A stretch of DNA of 64,000 nt from Myxocyprinus asiaticus (taxonomy: Eukaryota > Chordata > Actinopteri > Cypriniformes > Catostomidae), in assembly GCF_019703515.2 (NCBI RefSeq), contig NC_059373.1, positions 19,306,281 through 19,370,280 on the forward strand. The letters run 5' to 3'. Position numbers and translations under genes: made by a program. The notes under the pieces were generated by a model. It was not told the origin of the DNA and made no database searches. It saw only the letters and a list, made by a program, of their open reading frames with translations. Each line of letters starts with the position of its first letter. Position 1 is the first letter of the stretch. Below are positions 23,748 to 34,855 of the stretch, in pieces.

Positions 23748-25328
23748 GTTGTGCTCAAAAGTTTGCATACCCTGGCAGAAATTGTGAAATTTTGGCATCG
23801 ATTTTGAAAATATGACTTGTAAGGATAGTGATCATATGATCCATTTATTGTCACAGAGTTGTTTGGCTCCTTTTTAAATCATAATGATAACAGAAATCAC
23901 CCAAATGGCCCTGATCAAAAGTTTACATACCCTTGAATGTTTGGCCTTGTTACGGACACACAAGGTGACACACACAGGTTTAAAATGGCAATTAAAGGTT
24001 AACTTTCCAACACCTGTGGCTTTTTAAATTGCAATTAGTGCCTGTGAATAAATAGTCAATGAGTTTGTTAGCTCTCACGTGGATCCACTAAGCAGGCTAG
24101 ATACTGAGCCATGGGTAGCAGAAAAGAACTGTCAAAAGACCTGCGTAACAAGGTAATGGAACTTTATAAAGATGGAAAAGGATATAAAAAGATATCCAAA
24201 GCCTTGAAAATGCCAGTCAGTACTGTTCAATCACTTATTAAGAAGTGGAAAATTCAAGGATCTCGATACCAAGCCAAGGTCAGGTAGACCAAGAAAGATT
24301 GCAGCCACAACTGCCAGAAGAATTGTTCGGGATACAAAGAAAACCCACAGGTAACCTCAGGAGAAATACAGGCTGCTCTCGAAAAAGACGGCGTGGTTGT
24401 TTCAAGGAGCACAATACGATTATACTTGAACAAAAATGAGCTGCATGGTCAAGTTGCCAGAAAGAAGCCTTTACTGCGCCAATGCCACAAAAAACAACAC
24501 CTTGACATGCCTCACAACTTCTGGCACACTGTAATTTGGAGTGACAAGATCAAAATAGAGCTTTATGGTCACAACCATAAGCGCTATGTTTGGAGAGGGG
24601 TCAACAAGGCCTATAGTGAAAAGAATACCATCCCCACTGTGAAGCATGGTGTTGGCTCACTGATGTTTTGGGGGTGTGTGAGCTCTAAAGGCACGGGGAA
24701 TCTTGTGAAAATTGATGGCAAGATGAATGCAGCATGTTATCTGAAATTACTGGCAGACAATTTGCATTCTTCTGCACGAAAGCAGCACATGGGACACTCT
24801 GGGACTTTCCAGCACGACAATGACCCTAAGCACAAGGCCAAGTTGACCCTCCAGTGGTTAGAGCAGAAAAAGGTGAAGGTTCTGGAGTGACCATCACAGT
24901 CTCCTGACCTTAATATCATCGAGCCACTCTGGGGAGATCTCAAACATGCGGTTCATGCAAGACGACCACAGACTTTGCATGACCTGGAGGCATTCTGCCC
25001 AAACGAATGGGCAGCTATACCACCTGCAAGAATTTGGGGCCTCACAGACAACTATTACAAAAGACTGCGCACTGTCATTGATGCTAAAGGGGGCAATACA
25101 CAGTATTAAGAACTAAGGGTATCCAGACTTTTGAACAGTGGTCATTTCATTTTTTTTTTTTTGCCATGTTTTGTTTTATGATTGTGCCATTCTGTTATAA
25201 CCTAGAGTTGAATATGAATCCCATAAGAAATAAAAGAAATGTGTTTTGCCTGCTCACTCATGTTTTCTTTAAAAATGGTACATATATTACCAATTCTCCA
25301 AGGGTATGCAGACTTTTGAGCACAACTG
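23746..25328 (+). mobile_element. Tc1-like element, family C, inserted in the LINE 3' UTR
   Basis: Left end CAGTTGTGCTCAAAAGTTTG and right end the inverted match, followed by TA at 25329-25330. The element is 1583 bp. Inverted repeats and a conserved leader flank one transposase frame. The LINE 3' UTR resumes to the right and runs to its AATAAAGCTGATTCTG tail. Confidence 0.92.
24111..25109 (+). pseudogene. Tc1 family C transposase
   Basis: Plus-strand DD34E transposase, about 999 bp from MGSRKELS at 24111 to TAA at 25107-25109, the usual length for the family. The DNA-binding region (YKKISKALKMPVSTVQSLIK) is clear. Catalytic residues lie in WSDK (first Asp kept, the usual following Glu is Lys), FQHDNDPKH (second Asp) and IIEPLWGD (Glu). 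It is disrupted by a frameshift near 24260 leading to TAG at about 24285, another shift near 24340, and a TGG-to-TGA change at about 24888 just before PSQSPDLN. Not functional. It has no host partner genes and sits in a dead LINE. Confidence 0.92.
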
Positions 25329-26731
25329 TATATATATTGTCCTATTGTATTTTTCTATATATACTTTTTCTATTCACTTTTTATTTTTATTCTATTTTTT
25401 CATTATCACTGTCTTGTTGCTTTATTGTCTGTGCACTGGAAGCTCCTGTACCAAGACAAAGTCCTTGTATGTGTAAGCATACTTGGCAATAAAGCTGATT
25501 CTGATGTTGTTATAAAATGATTAAATATGTTTATTTATTTTTGAGTAAATATTGTGTAAAAAGTCTTTATTTTTATCAAAATCTTATTTGCTATCATTAA
25601 ACTGTCTTGTATATATTATATATGGAGGTCGACTGACGGACACCAATTCAGCTGGTGGTTTAATCGGCCAATAGTTTTAAAAAAATTCATTAATGATAAA
25701 ACATTTTAGTCTTTCCCTACTGTGATGGGCACAGACACAGGGGCAACAGCAGTCAAAAAGGAATAAAATCTTCGGCCATAGATTTAGAAAAGCCGATCTT
25801 CATCTTAATTCTGTAATAGCAGAACTTGCCTAGATTCGGGGCCGAACTTTTGGTTTTAATTGAAGCATGCACAAAATCACACATACACCACTAATGCCCA
25901 AGGAGGGTGATTAACTGGCAGTTCAAAGCATTCAAAAAATGTTACACTTCCAGACATGCTGTAATTCAGATTAATATGTTGGTTTGTTTTAAAAATGTGT
26001 ATGAATATTAAGGTGCCAATTTTAAAGAGTCATTACGGTAGTCATTCTGACAACAAATAAACATATGAACACAAATCAGAGTATACTTGCTGTAACATGA
26101 ATAGCAAGAGACGGTCTCTGTGGAGTAGTGATGTCAAAAGTACCAGTAATACGATACAAAGTAAATAATAAAATTAAAAAGATGTAATGATACCAGTGTT
26201 TCTGCAGTACCGCTATTACCAACCACAGACTCAATTCGGTCCCTGCGCACTAGGCTTGTCACAGTATATACTGTGATACCAGTTATACTCAGTGCAAGGG
26301 ATGTTACCAGTGCAAAATGTTATATTTGGTAAAAGGAAACATTATGAATAAAAATTAATAACAACAGCCCAATGAATAGAACAGCCTTAAATAATGTATA
26401 ATCACCAATGAAGAGTTTGCGACCCATGATAAATTAACCTAAAATTAAAGCATTGAAAGCCAGATGTTCTTAACCGATGTATCAAAATTACACAGGCAGC
26501 ATAGCACATGCACTGAAAGAAACGTTACGTGTAATCTCAGAGGGAGCCAAGTCTAGCTCAACAGTCCCTAATAAATGGTAAGCGGACACAATATTGAGGC
26601 AATTAATTGGGCTATTTAGACAGACTGAAATGCTGATATGTTGCCTTTAGAAGGTGATTGTGTGCTTATACGCGTTCGTAAGACCTTATATATGATAGAA
26701 TGCTTATGTTGTTGTATTCATAAATAGAATA

Positions 26732-28330
26732 GAGTTAAAGTTAGAAGTTTACATCCACCTCAGCAAAATACATTTAAACTCAGTTTTCACAATTCCTGAC
26801 ATTTAATCGTAGAAAATATTCCGTCTTAGGTCAGTTAGGATCACTACTTTATTTTATGAATGCGAAATGTCAGAATAATAGTAGAAAGAATGATTTCTTT
26901 CATCACATTCCCAGAGGGTCAGAAATGGACATACACTTTGTTAGTATTTGGTAGCATTGCCTTTAAATTGTTTAACTTGGGTAAAACTTTTTGGGTAGCC
27001 TTCCAAAAGCTTCTCACAATAGTTGCTGGAATTTTGGCCCATTCCTCCAGACAAAACTGGTGTAACCGAGTCAGGTTTGAAGGCCTCTTTGCTCACACAC
27101 ACTTTTTCAGTTCTGCCCACAAATCTTCTATTGGTTTGAGGTCAGGGCTTTGTGATGGCCACTCAAATACCTTGACTTTGTTGTCCTTGAGCCATTTTGC
27201 CACAACTTTGGAGGTATGTTTGGGGTCATCGTCCATTTGGAAGACCCATTTGTGACCGAGCTTGAACTCCCTGGCTGAAGTCTTGAGATGTTGCTTCAAT
27301 ATATCCACATAATTTTCCTTCCTCATGATGCCATCTATTTTGTGAAGTGCACTAGTCCCTCCTACAGCAATGCACCCCCACAACATGATGCAGCCACCCC
27401 CATGCTTCATGGTTAGGATGGTGTTCTTCAGCTTGCAAGCCTCACCCTTTTTCCTCCAAACATAATGATGGTCATTATGGCCAAAAAGTTCAATTTTTGT
27501 TTCATTAGACCAGAGGACATTTCTCCAAAAAGTAAGATCTTTGTACCCATGTGCACTTGCAAACTGTAGTCTGGCTTTTTTTATGGCGGTTTTGGAGCAG
27601 TGGCTGCTTCTTTGCTGAACAGCCTTTCAGGTTGTCGATATAGGACTCGTTTTATTGTGAATATAGATACTTGTCTACCTGTTTCCTCCAGTATCTTCAC
27701 AAGGTCCTTTGCTGTTGTTCTGGGATTGATTTGCGCATTTCGCACCAAACTACGATCATCTCTAGGAGACAGAATGCATCTCCATCCTGAGTGGTATGAT
27801 GGCTGTGTGTTCCCATGGTGTTTATACTTGCGTAATATTGTTTGTGCAGATGAACGTGGTACTTTCAGGTATTTGGAAATTGCTCCCAAGGATGAACCAG
27901 ACTTATGGAGGTCCACAATTTTTTTTTTAGAGGTCTTGGCTGATTTCTTTTGATTTTCCCATGATGTTGAGCAAAGAGGCACCGAGTTTGAAGGTAGGCC
28001 TTAAAATACATCCACAGGTAAACCTCCAATTCAGTACACCTCCTATTAGAAGCTAATTGACTAATTGTCTAAAGGTTTGACATCATTTTATGGAATTTTC
28101 CAAGTTGCTTAAAGGCACAGTTAACTTAGTGTATATAAACTTCTGACCCACTGGAATTGTGATATAGTCAAATTAAAAGTGAAACAATCTGTCTGTAAAC
28201 AATTGTTGAAAAAATTACTTGTGTCATGCACAAAGTAGATGTCCTAAATGACTTGCCAAAACTACAGTTTGATAATATTAAATCTGTGGAGTGGTTAAAC
28301 ATGTTTTATTTAAACTTCTGACTTCAACTG
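26732..28330 (-). mobile_element. Sleeping Beauty-type Tc1 element (family D)
   Basis: 1599 bp with the IR/DR layout of Sleeping Beauty-like elements: outer repeats at 26732-26765 and about 28298-28330, inner repeats at 26911-26940 and about 28126-28154. The right end (ACTTCTGACTTCAACTG then TA) is better preserved than the left (GAGTTAAAGTTAGAAG after TA). Minus strand. Confidence 0.92.
26941..27962 (-). pseudogene. Sleeping Beauty-type transposase, first catalytic Asp changed to Asn
   Basis: Minus-strand gene from ATG (27962) to TAA (26941-26943), 1022 bp against 1023 expected for a 340-residue enzyme. The paired helix-turn-helix region (SGSSLGAISKYLKVPRSSAQ) is readable. In the first catalytic motif the codon at 27504-27506 reads AAT, giving WSNE where WSDE is expected, so the first metal-binding Asp is lost. 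The second Asp (FQMDDDPKH) and the Glu (PIEDLW) remain. A one-base shift in an A-rich run near 27920, about twelve codons in, and further shifts near 27580 and 27410 also break it. It is doubly dead. D-to-N is read directly from the sequence; the consequence follows from the DDE mechanism. Confidence 0.93.
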
Positions 28331-28365
28331 TATTATTCTCAAGCAAGAGTGCTGTTGTACTGAAT

Positions 28366-28675
28366 AGAAGTTTTCAATGTTTTCATTTATAATGTGATGC
28401 TGTGTTGTGCAGCACTTCATTTGACAAAAATAAGATCAATTTTGTGTTTTGGATTATGCTATCAGGGTCTTTACTGAAGCGCTTAATTTGATTCTAAAAA
28501 AATGCAATGGTGTGTTGAAAAGTTATTTCTGTTTCAACAGTTTAATAAGTTTAATTAATTTGATTTGACACTATTTTGATGATGGGGGGTGGAATTTAGA
28601 AAAAAACAAATAAAACTGATTTCATTGGGTCCTACTTAAAAAATAAAAAAAATAAAAAAAGTTAATAGGGCCCTA
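28366..28675. mobile_element. hAT-3 family fragment (right-end region)
   Basis: Parallels 34140-34452 in the same orientation (GTGATGCT, TGTTGAAAAGTxATT, AAACxGATTTCAT) and ends at TAGGGCCCTA. The left half is absent. Confidence 0.65.
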
Positions 28676-28746
28676 GTTGTTATAGAAGCAAAAAAGTTAT
28701 CCAATACCAACTAGGCCTGTGTGAAAAAGTATTGCCACCTTAAGCC
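28666..28746 (+). repeat. 81-bp inverted arm, left
   Basis: From TAGGGCCCTA through GCAAAAAAGTTATCC and GTGTGAAAAAGTATTGCCAC to CCTTAAGC. It is inverted relative to 33452-33532 with about four mismatches. Confidence 0.85.
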
Positions 28747-29382
28747 TATGTTCACTTAATTGACAAACTCTTCAAAAAAACATGCAATTTATTATTTACA
28801 TTGATACATTTAACTTTGATAAAAAGGCTAAAGAAGTGTGTTCAGTAGCATATTACTTTATTTTTGGTATCAAAATTGGTATCGTGATTGAACTGGTATT
28901 GAAATTTTTGTATCGTGACAACCCTAGTGTGGAACAATAGAGACTGTCTCAACAATTATGCACGCTCTCAGTTTCACTCCCTCCAACAAGCGCATTGTGT
29001 CAAACATGCATGCTCTTATCGGTCACTAATTCCAGCTGTATTTTGTAAATTTTTTTTTAAAGATTTAAGCAGGTTTATGTTTGTTGCAACACCACTACTA
29101 ACAGCAATAACAGTTTAACCTTCAATAACGGCACCCCATCTGCATAATGATTCACGATTTGCCTCACAACTAAACCCCAAAGACTGTATACAAATCATAG
29201 ATACTAATGATTTCCCACTAGAGCGGTTTTGGAGCTTGTAATGGATATCTCTCTCCTATTTTTGAACGTACCTCTTCTGTGTGTGGTGCTCTCATTGTGT
29301 TTACTGGTTGCCAGTATGTCCAATGATTTTTTATAGCGACAAAGTAAGTATTCATATCTGTTTTTTTTTTTAATTCAAATTA

Positions 29383-29450
29383 GGGCTTTCAATCAATAAC
29401 TTTTTTAAATCTAATTAATTACATGACAGGTCTCGACAATAAAAACCGCC
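29383..29450 (+). mobile_element. Possible hAT-type terminus (hAT-5)
   Basis: TAGGGCTTTCAATCAATAAC followed by TCTAATTAATTACATGA resembles hAT ends of the TAGGGCTGTCAAT class. No matching right end was found; a weak candidate is near 30880-30920 (GCGATTAAC). Single-ended call. Confidence 0.35.
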
Positions 29451-31570
29451 TGATGGCCTGGGGCAGATATGAGCGAGTGGATAATTTACTGGACGCGGCG
29501 AGGCACAGTCGCATGAGTGCACAAGAACGTGCAGACACCGAGTGTGCTCTGCGAAAACTGTCCTCGCACTGTTCCAAGTGTCTTTGCTGCATCTATTACC
29601 AAAAAGTTGAGAGAAAAAAAGAAGAAAAAAAACTTCGAAGCAGGATTGCACGTCTTATGCAACATTTTAATTATCTCTGCACATTCCATGTTCACAGTGC
29701 AGGCAATTCCCACATTCTTTCATTTTAACATGTTGGTGAAAATTAGTAATCCACACATAGGAAAACAAGAAATCAATAGTTCCTTTCTATTGGAAAGCAT
29801 GTCTCCATGCATCTCTCCCCATGCAGTGTAAAGGCTTTTTAACATGTATGAGGGACAGAGCGCTAGTATTGTTCACACAGTAAAAAAAGAAAAGAAAAAA
29901 AAAAGTGCTTTTTTTTTTTCTCTAATTTGTTCGCTTTTAGAGATGAAGCACTGAAGAAACAATCAATTTTGTGAAACCCCAGTTATACACGTGGCTGGAA
30001 ATCTGAGCTGCTCAATATCCCAAATGAAAAGTACATTTAACAACTACGTTATGTTTCAAAACGTAATCATTAATTCGACATGCTAATGACGTTTGATTAG
30101 AAAATAACAAAATTACTTTAGCTATTATATTCAGAGCTGCTCAGCTCAAAGAAGACATTTAAAACTGTCTACTTCATCTCATCCTCATAACACACCTGAT
30201 ACATGTCTCATTTCTGGACTGTACAGGTAAAATCCTGTGCTTTATTTCAGTCAGTTTTGGTCTTGTTTGGGTTGTCTAATTTCATGTTTATATCCACATT
30301 CTTAATTCATATATTAGGCCTAATATCTACCTAATGTATATTACATGTCACAACCGATTTAGTAGCAAGGTCTTCTCTATCAGGGATTGATACGTTTATT
30401 GCACTCAGCCAATCAATTCTTTAACTCAGAGACTAAATCTTTGATCCTGCTTGTGAAAACGCTACACATGGCCCAAATGTAGACAGCATGACTAAACAGG
30501 TGACCAAAAACCCACCATTTGCTCCACTGAACTCTTTGCTGAAAAACACGTGTAAATGGCAGGACCTCTGAGGTTAATATGATGCATTCATGAATTCATA
30601 TCTGTAAAGCACTTATATGGGGTTATGTAAAAGGCGTAAAGCTGTAATTTACAGCTATCATGCAAATTGTATATGTGATCAAATTTGGGGGGAAGTTGTG
30701 TTAAAAACATACATATATATAAAAATATTTAGCTTTGGGCAAATTATTTTTTTAAAGCCATAATGGTAAAATAAAGCTAGTTTTAGTTTTTGTGTTGGAG
30801 TCACTGAAAATTCTGGCAGGGCAAGTAAAAATCTGAAGACCTGACCCAAATTGACCAATAGAAAAAATCCTTAGCCCTTGAGCCCTGCATTATATTGCGA
30901 TTAACATCGAATTAAAATCACAACTAACTGCATATATAGCCTAAACATTTGCTGAGAAAGCTCATCAAATAACAATAATTCAATATATAGTGAACAAATA
31001 ATCTGTGATATTTAAATAATTAAATATATTATTTATTATAAAAATAATAATTCAGATAATTGAAATGCATTACATTGTGGCAGATGAATAAAGCACTGAT
31101 AAAACAAAAAGTGTCTTTAGGGAAGGGAATATATTAAATATTATTGAATATAAGCCTATTATTGGCCCACAGTCCACAGCAATCCACTTTGCAATAAAAT
31201 TCATCAAAATCCCTGCATTCCAAACAGGAGCACTTTGCCTCCAAAGTGCACTTCAAAGGGGGAACGATCGTGGCCGCCATGTTGAAGGGTCTTCCAAACC
31301 GAAGGGCTCTTCAAAACAGCCGTTTCCATAAGGTTCACCTGATGGACACTTCGCTGCCAAGCGAACCGGAAGCAGAGCATATGTTACAAGTCTGCAGGTT
31401 TGTTGTAAATTAAACCAGCTGCACATCTAAACACTCTGGTTCTATAAACAAAAATTCTGTGGTTTATAAAGGCTTTTAATTATCATAATGAACTTTTAAA
31501 CCCCTGCTTTCTGTTTGAAACTGGCTTTTGCTTGTGTTAGTTTCCTGTAAATACGCTTGATCTGTTATTT
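29451..31570. other. Unannotated AT-rich spacer
   Basis: No exon recognised. CpG-containing DNA at 29450-29590 and around 31250-31390 stands out from the AT-rich background and may be MITE interior. Ambiguous. Confidence 0.4.
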
Positions 31571-31864
31571 TAATAAAGGAGTTGAAATAAAAGAAATACA
31601 CAGTGGCATTTCATTTAAAACATACAGTATACTGTACATTTGTATACTGGTTCATTTTTCTGGTTAATATTTTTTAATAAAACATTTAAACATGAAGCTT
31701 AAATTTCTTCATAAAGTCATAAACATTTAAATCACTTTTAGGTTTGCATTCTGAAGAGCAATTAGAGGCAAAACCATGTTTAAATATTTCTGATTAGGTA
31801 CAGGTGTCAAAAAGTTATACAACACCTATATCACCCATATGAAAAATGAACTGCCCCCTTAAAC

Positions 31865-32893
31865 TTAATAGCTGGTTGTGCCACCTTTAGCAGCAACAAC
31901 TGCAACCAAACACTTCCGGTAACAGGAGATCAGTCTTTCACAACACTGTGGTGGAATTTTGGCCCACTCGTCTTTGCAGAACTGCTTTAGTTCAGCCACA
32001 TTTGAAGGTTTGAGCATGAACTGCCCATCTAAGGTCCTGCCACAGCATCTCAATTGGCTTCAAGTCAGGATTTTGACTACACCACTCCAAAACTTTAATT
32101 TTGCTTCTTTTGAACCATTCAGAGGTGGAGTATGACCTCCACCTCTGAATTCAACTCACAGACTGATGACCAGACATTCTCGTTTAGGATTTTCTGGTAG
32201 AGAGCAGAATTAATGTTTCCCTAATTATTGCAAGTCACCCAGTCCCTGAAGCAGCAAAGCATCCCCACACCATCACACTACCACCACAATGCTTGACCGT
32301 AGATATGAAGTGTTTTTTTGTTTGTTGTGGAATTCTGTATTTGATTTACACCAGATGTAATGGGACCCCTGTCTTCCAAACAGTTCCACTTTTGACTCAT
32401 CAGTCCACAGAACATTCTCCCAAAAGGTTTGAGGATCATCAGGGTGTGTTTTGGCAAAAATCAGACAAGCCTTAATGTTCTTCTGGGTTAGCAGTGGTTT
32501 TCGCCTCACCACACTTCCATGGATGCCATTTTTGCCCAGTGTCTTTCTAATAGTGGAGTCATGAACAGTGACCTTTATTGATGTGAGAGAGGCCTGAAGT
32601 TCCTTGGATGTTGTCCTTGGCTTTTTTGTGACTTCCTGGATGAGTCGTCGCTGTGCTCTTGGAGGAATTTTGGAAGGTCGGCCACTTCTGGGAAGGTTCA
32701 CTACTCTGCCAAGTTTTCTCCATTTGGAGATAATGGCTCACTGTGGTTCTTTGGAGTCCCAGAGACTTTGAAATAGCTTTTTAACCCTTCCCAGACTGAT
32801 GTATTTCAAATCACCTTTTTCCTCATCATTTCTGGAATTTCTTTTGACCTTGGTATAGTGTGCTACTGGGTGAGACCTTTTAGCCAACTTCAT
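31865..32893 (-). pseudogene. Tc1-like transposase, family E, deleted
   Basis: Minus-strand DD34E-type transposase remnant. The stop is TAA at 31865-31867 after KGGTTSY, and the likely start is MKLAKRSH at 32893. The hinge GRPSKIPPRAQRR and first catalytic motif WTDESKVELFG are present. The segment that should carry the second Asp is disrupted: near 32118-32149 it is replaced by a 13-bp perfect hairpin and flanking deletions. The C-terminal EEWAKIPP-like part (KDEWAKIPP) survives. A stop also interrupts the N-terminus near 32740. Neighbouring terminal repeats are unclear; the 81-bp arms at 28666 and 33452 contain a Tc1-like GTGTGAAAAAGTATTGCC but need not be its true ends. Not functional. Confidence 0.82.
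32118..32149. repeat. 13-bp perfect hairpin in the family E transposase
   Basis: TTCAGAGGTGGAG, six-base loop TATGAC, CTCCACCTCTGAA. It lies where the second catalytic block should be. Confidence 0.9.
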
Positions 32894-33038
32894 GTTGCTG
32901 AAAAAGTTCTATTTAGGTGTTGACTGGATTGAACATGGCAGGCAGTAATCAGGCCTGGGTGTGTCTAGTCCAGCTGAACCCCGTTCCATTCCGTCTCATG
33001 CACAGTTGTGTGCGCACAGCTGTGTGCGCATAGCTTTG

Positions 33039-33449
33039 AAAGTATACCTCACGCGGATGAGCGCGGATGGACGCGTTCGACACATACGCAGTACAATTGC
33101 TTTGTTAGATGCTACCAGATGTTAGAGGGCAGCACCGAGTCGTGTCATTTACAGGACATCCGCTCTGAAGGATAAAAGAAACAAACTGAGGATCCGCCAT
33201 TAGAGGAAGCAAGAACAACAACAAAACGATGGAAAAGGATATGTTCTTCGACTACTGCTTGACTGTACAGCCCAACTGTGCGTATTGCCACCTAGTGGAC
33301 TCTTCTATCTCAACAGTCAACCTTGCGCATGCGCGATTGTCCGCGCGGACAGAACAGTCTGGCTGCGTGCGTACAGTCCTGATGATGAAAATTACATCAC
33401 GCGGACTGTGTGCAGACCGTCGCGGAACGCGGACAGGCGAAGTATACTT
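33039..33449. mobile_element. GC-rich MITE with GTATACTT-type ends
   Basis: Left end AAAGTATACCTCACGCGGA and right end complement TAAGTATACTTCGCCTGTCC are inverted. The interior is unusually CpG-rich for the window (CGCGGAT, CGCGCGGAC). No coding frame is supported; an open frame at 33229-33501 overlaps it by chance. Confidence 0.6.
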
Positions 33450-33451
33450 AG

Positions 33452-33532
33452 GGCTTAAGGTGGCAATACTTTTTCACACATGCCTAGTTGGTATTGGATA
33501 ACTTTTTTGCTTCAATAATGACTAGGGCCCTA
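33452..33532 (-). repeat. 81-bp inverted arm, right
   Basis: Reverse complement of 28666-28746 with about four mismatches, at the same length. It ends in the TAGGGCCCTA terminus of the hAT-3 element. Confidence 0.85.
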
Positions 33533-34452
33533 TGATTTCCGTGTTGCAGAAAACACGGAAGGAATCCAGTCATAAAAACGAAATTACAGAACGCGGAATG
33601 TCATGGAAATGGACAAATTTGGGATAAAATGAATATCTAAATGCACAATTAATCAAATTGTGTGATGTCCTAGTGTGATGATTAAACTACAAAAAGCTGA
33701 GATTTAATTAAACAAATACCCTTTACAATCTTATATACGGCTGAGCTGCAAGCTTCAACAGTAAGTGAATGTGAGCTGCATCATTAACATCACTTGCGCT
33801 CGGTGTATAAATGACAACAAGCAGAGCACTTTATTCTCTGTGAAGCACAACACATGCAGAGTATATATTTATATAATTAAACCAAAGCCTTTTGTGGTTT
33901 AATAAGCACATTAGCTCATAGGGCGAACTGCTTTTAGGGAGGGGAGAAGTCTTGTGAAATCCGGTTCTCCGCAAAAACGTCAAAAGTCCCTTTTAAATAG
34001 ACATCTGAAATGGAAAAAAGTGTGACAGAATTATATTACTTCTGTATAGTAAAATGTAAAATTCAATGTAGTAGTAATAATTATATATCAATAATTATTA
34101 CATTATATCTAAGCAATATCTCACAAGGAAGATTTTATTTTCTGCTTTCATAAATACTGTGATGCTCTACTGTACAGCACTGTATTTGACAAAATAAACA
34201 AAAACTTTTTGGATTTTGTTTTGGAGTGTGCTGTGAGGATCAGTATAGAAGCCTTATTTAATAAAAATAATGCAATGATATGTTGAAAAGTAATTGTTCT
34301 GATTTTATTTTATTTAAATTCTACAAATGATTAGACAGTTTTTGTTTTTTATGATAAAATGTAATTAAAACTTTAAAACCCGGAATTCAGAGAAAATAAA
34401 ACAGAAAACACAGAATTTTGGGGAAAAATAAAACAGATTTCATAGGGCCCTA
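33523..34452. mobile_element. hAT-3 element (TAGGGCCCTATGA ends), non-autonomous
   Basis: Left end TAGGGCCCTATGATTTCC and right end complement TAGGGCCCTATGAAATCTG are inverted repeats. The flanks are similar at about 6 of 8 positions (AATAATGA and AATAACAT). No coding frame. Its right part is also found at 28366-28675. Confidence 0.75.
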
Positions 34453-34600
34453 AATAACATTATCATTTAAAAACTATTTTGTGTTTACTCAGATTGCCTT
34501 TTTTTATGTTATATTTTGCTTTAATTTTTGAAAAAAAAAAATATAAAAAAAACCCAGAAGAAATCAGGAAGGGGCAAATACTTTTTCACAGCACTGTATT
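34453..34600 (+). repeat. Possible Tc1 terminal fragment
   Basis: Ends GGGGCAAATACTTTTTCACAGCACTG, the inverted form of a Tc1-type end related to GTGAAAAAGTATTTGCCCC. No transposase is attached. Confidence 0.4.
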
Positions 34601-34649
34601 GTATACTGTCAGACCCCGTTTACACCTGATATTAAGATGCGTATTATTT

Positions 34650-34855
34650 CTGTGGACATAAACGCCTTGTTGATGAGAGAGGTCAACGGAGAATGGCCAG
34701 ACTGGTTTGAGCTGAAAAAAGGCTACGGTAACTCATAACCACTCTGTACAATTGTAGTGAGCAGAATAGCATGAGGCGGATGGGCTACAATAGCAGAAGA
34801 CCATGTCCAGTTCCACTTCTATCAGCCATGAACAGAAAGCTAAGGCTGCAATGGG
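34650..34855 (+). repeat. Inverted duplicate of Tc1 family A transposase segment
   Basis: Plus-strand copy of the segment found on the minus strand at 34950-35182 (TGTTGATGAGAGAGGTCAAC, GCAGAAGACCATGTCC). It has a deletion of about 30 bp after GAATAGCAT relative to its partner. The joint with the main element at about 34856 is abrupt. Confidence 0.85.

Larger units (their letters stand above)
19111..25508 (+). mobile_element. L2/CR1-like LINE, nearly full length, split by two Tc1 elements
   Basis: Begins TTCAAGATGGCGCAGAG, a start typical of L2-like LINEs, and ends TTGGCAATAAAGCTGATTCT with a short TGATTCTGATG tail. Removing the Tc1 insertions (21843-23089 and 23746-25328) leaves about 3.56 kb. 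One long ORF2-like frame is followed by an AT-rich 3' UTR (23266-23745 and 25329-25508). No target-site duplication was resolved. Confidence 0.85.
26126..28926. mobile_element. hAT-2 element nested in hAT-1 copy 1
   Basis: Left end TAGTGATGTCAAAAGTACCA and right end complement TAGGGTTGTCACGATACAAA. The flanks CTGTGGAG (26118-26125) and GTGTGGAA (28927-28934) match at 6 of 8 positions, an eroded hAT-type duplication. The uninterrupted site is in hAT-1 copy 2 near 40158 (TGTGTGGAGCGATAG). It contains a Sleeping Beauty-type Tc1 and a hAT-3 fragment. Confidence 0.75.
25628..29370. mobile_element. hAT-1 element, copy 1, split by hAT-2
   Basis: The blocks 25790-26125 and 28927-29360 together parallel 39700-40600 in hAT-1 copy 2. 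Shared phrases include GCCGATCTTC, AGAGTCATTACG, TCAATAACGGCACC and TTTTTACTGGTTGCCAGTATGTC (here GTGTTTACTGGTTGCCAGT). Outer ends are poorly preserved; the left GGTCGACTGACGG region is only loosely similar and the right end is lost near 29370. Confidence 0.65.

Noticed and set aside
33229..33501. 90-codon open frame in GC-rich sequence
   Set aside because: It lies across a MITE with inverted GTATACTT ends and runs out through its border, so it is a chance frame.
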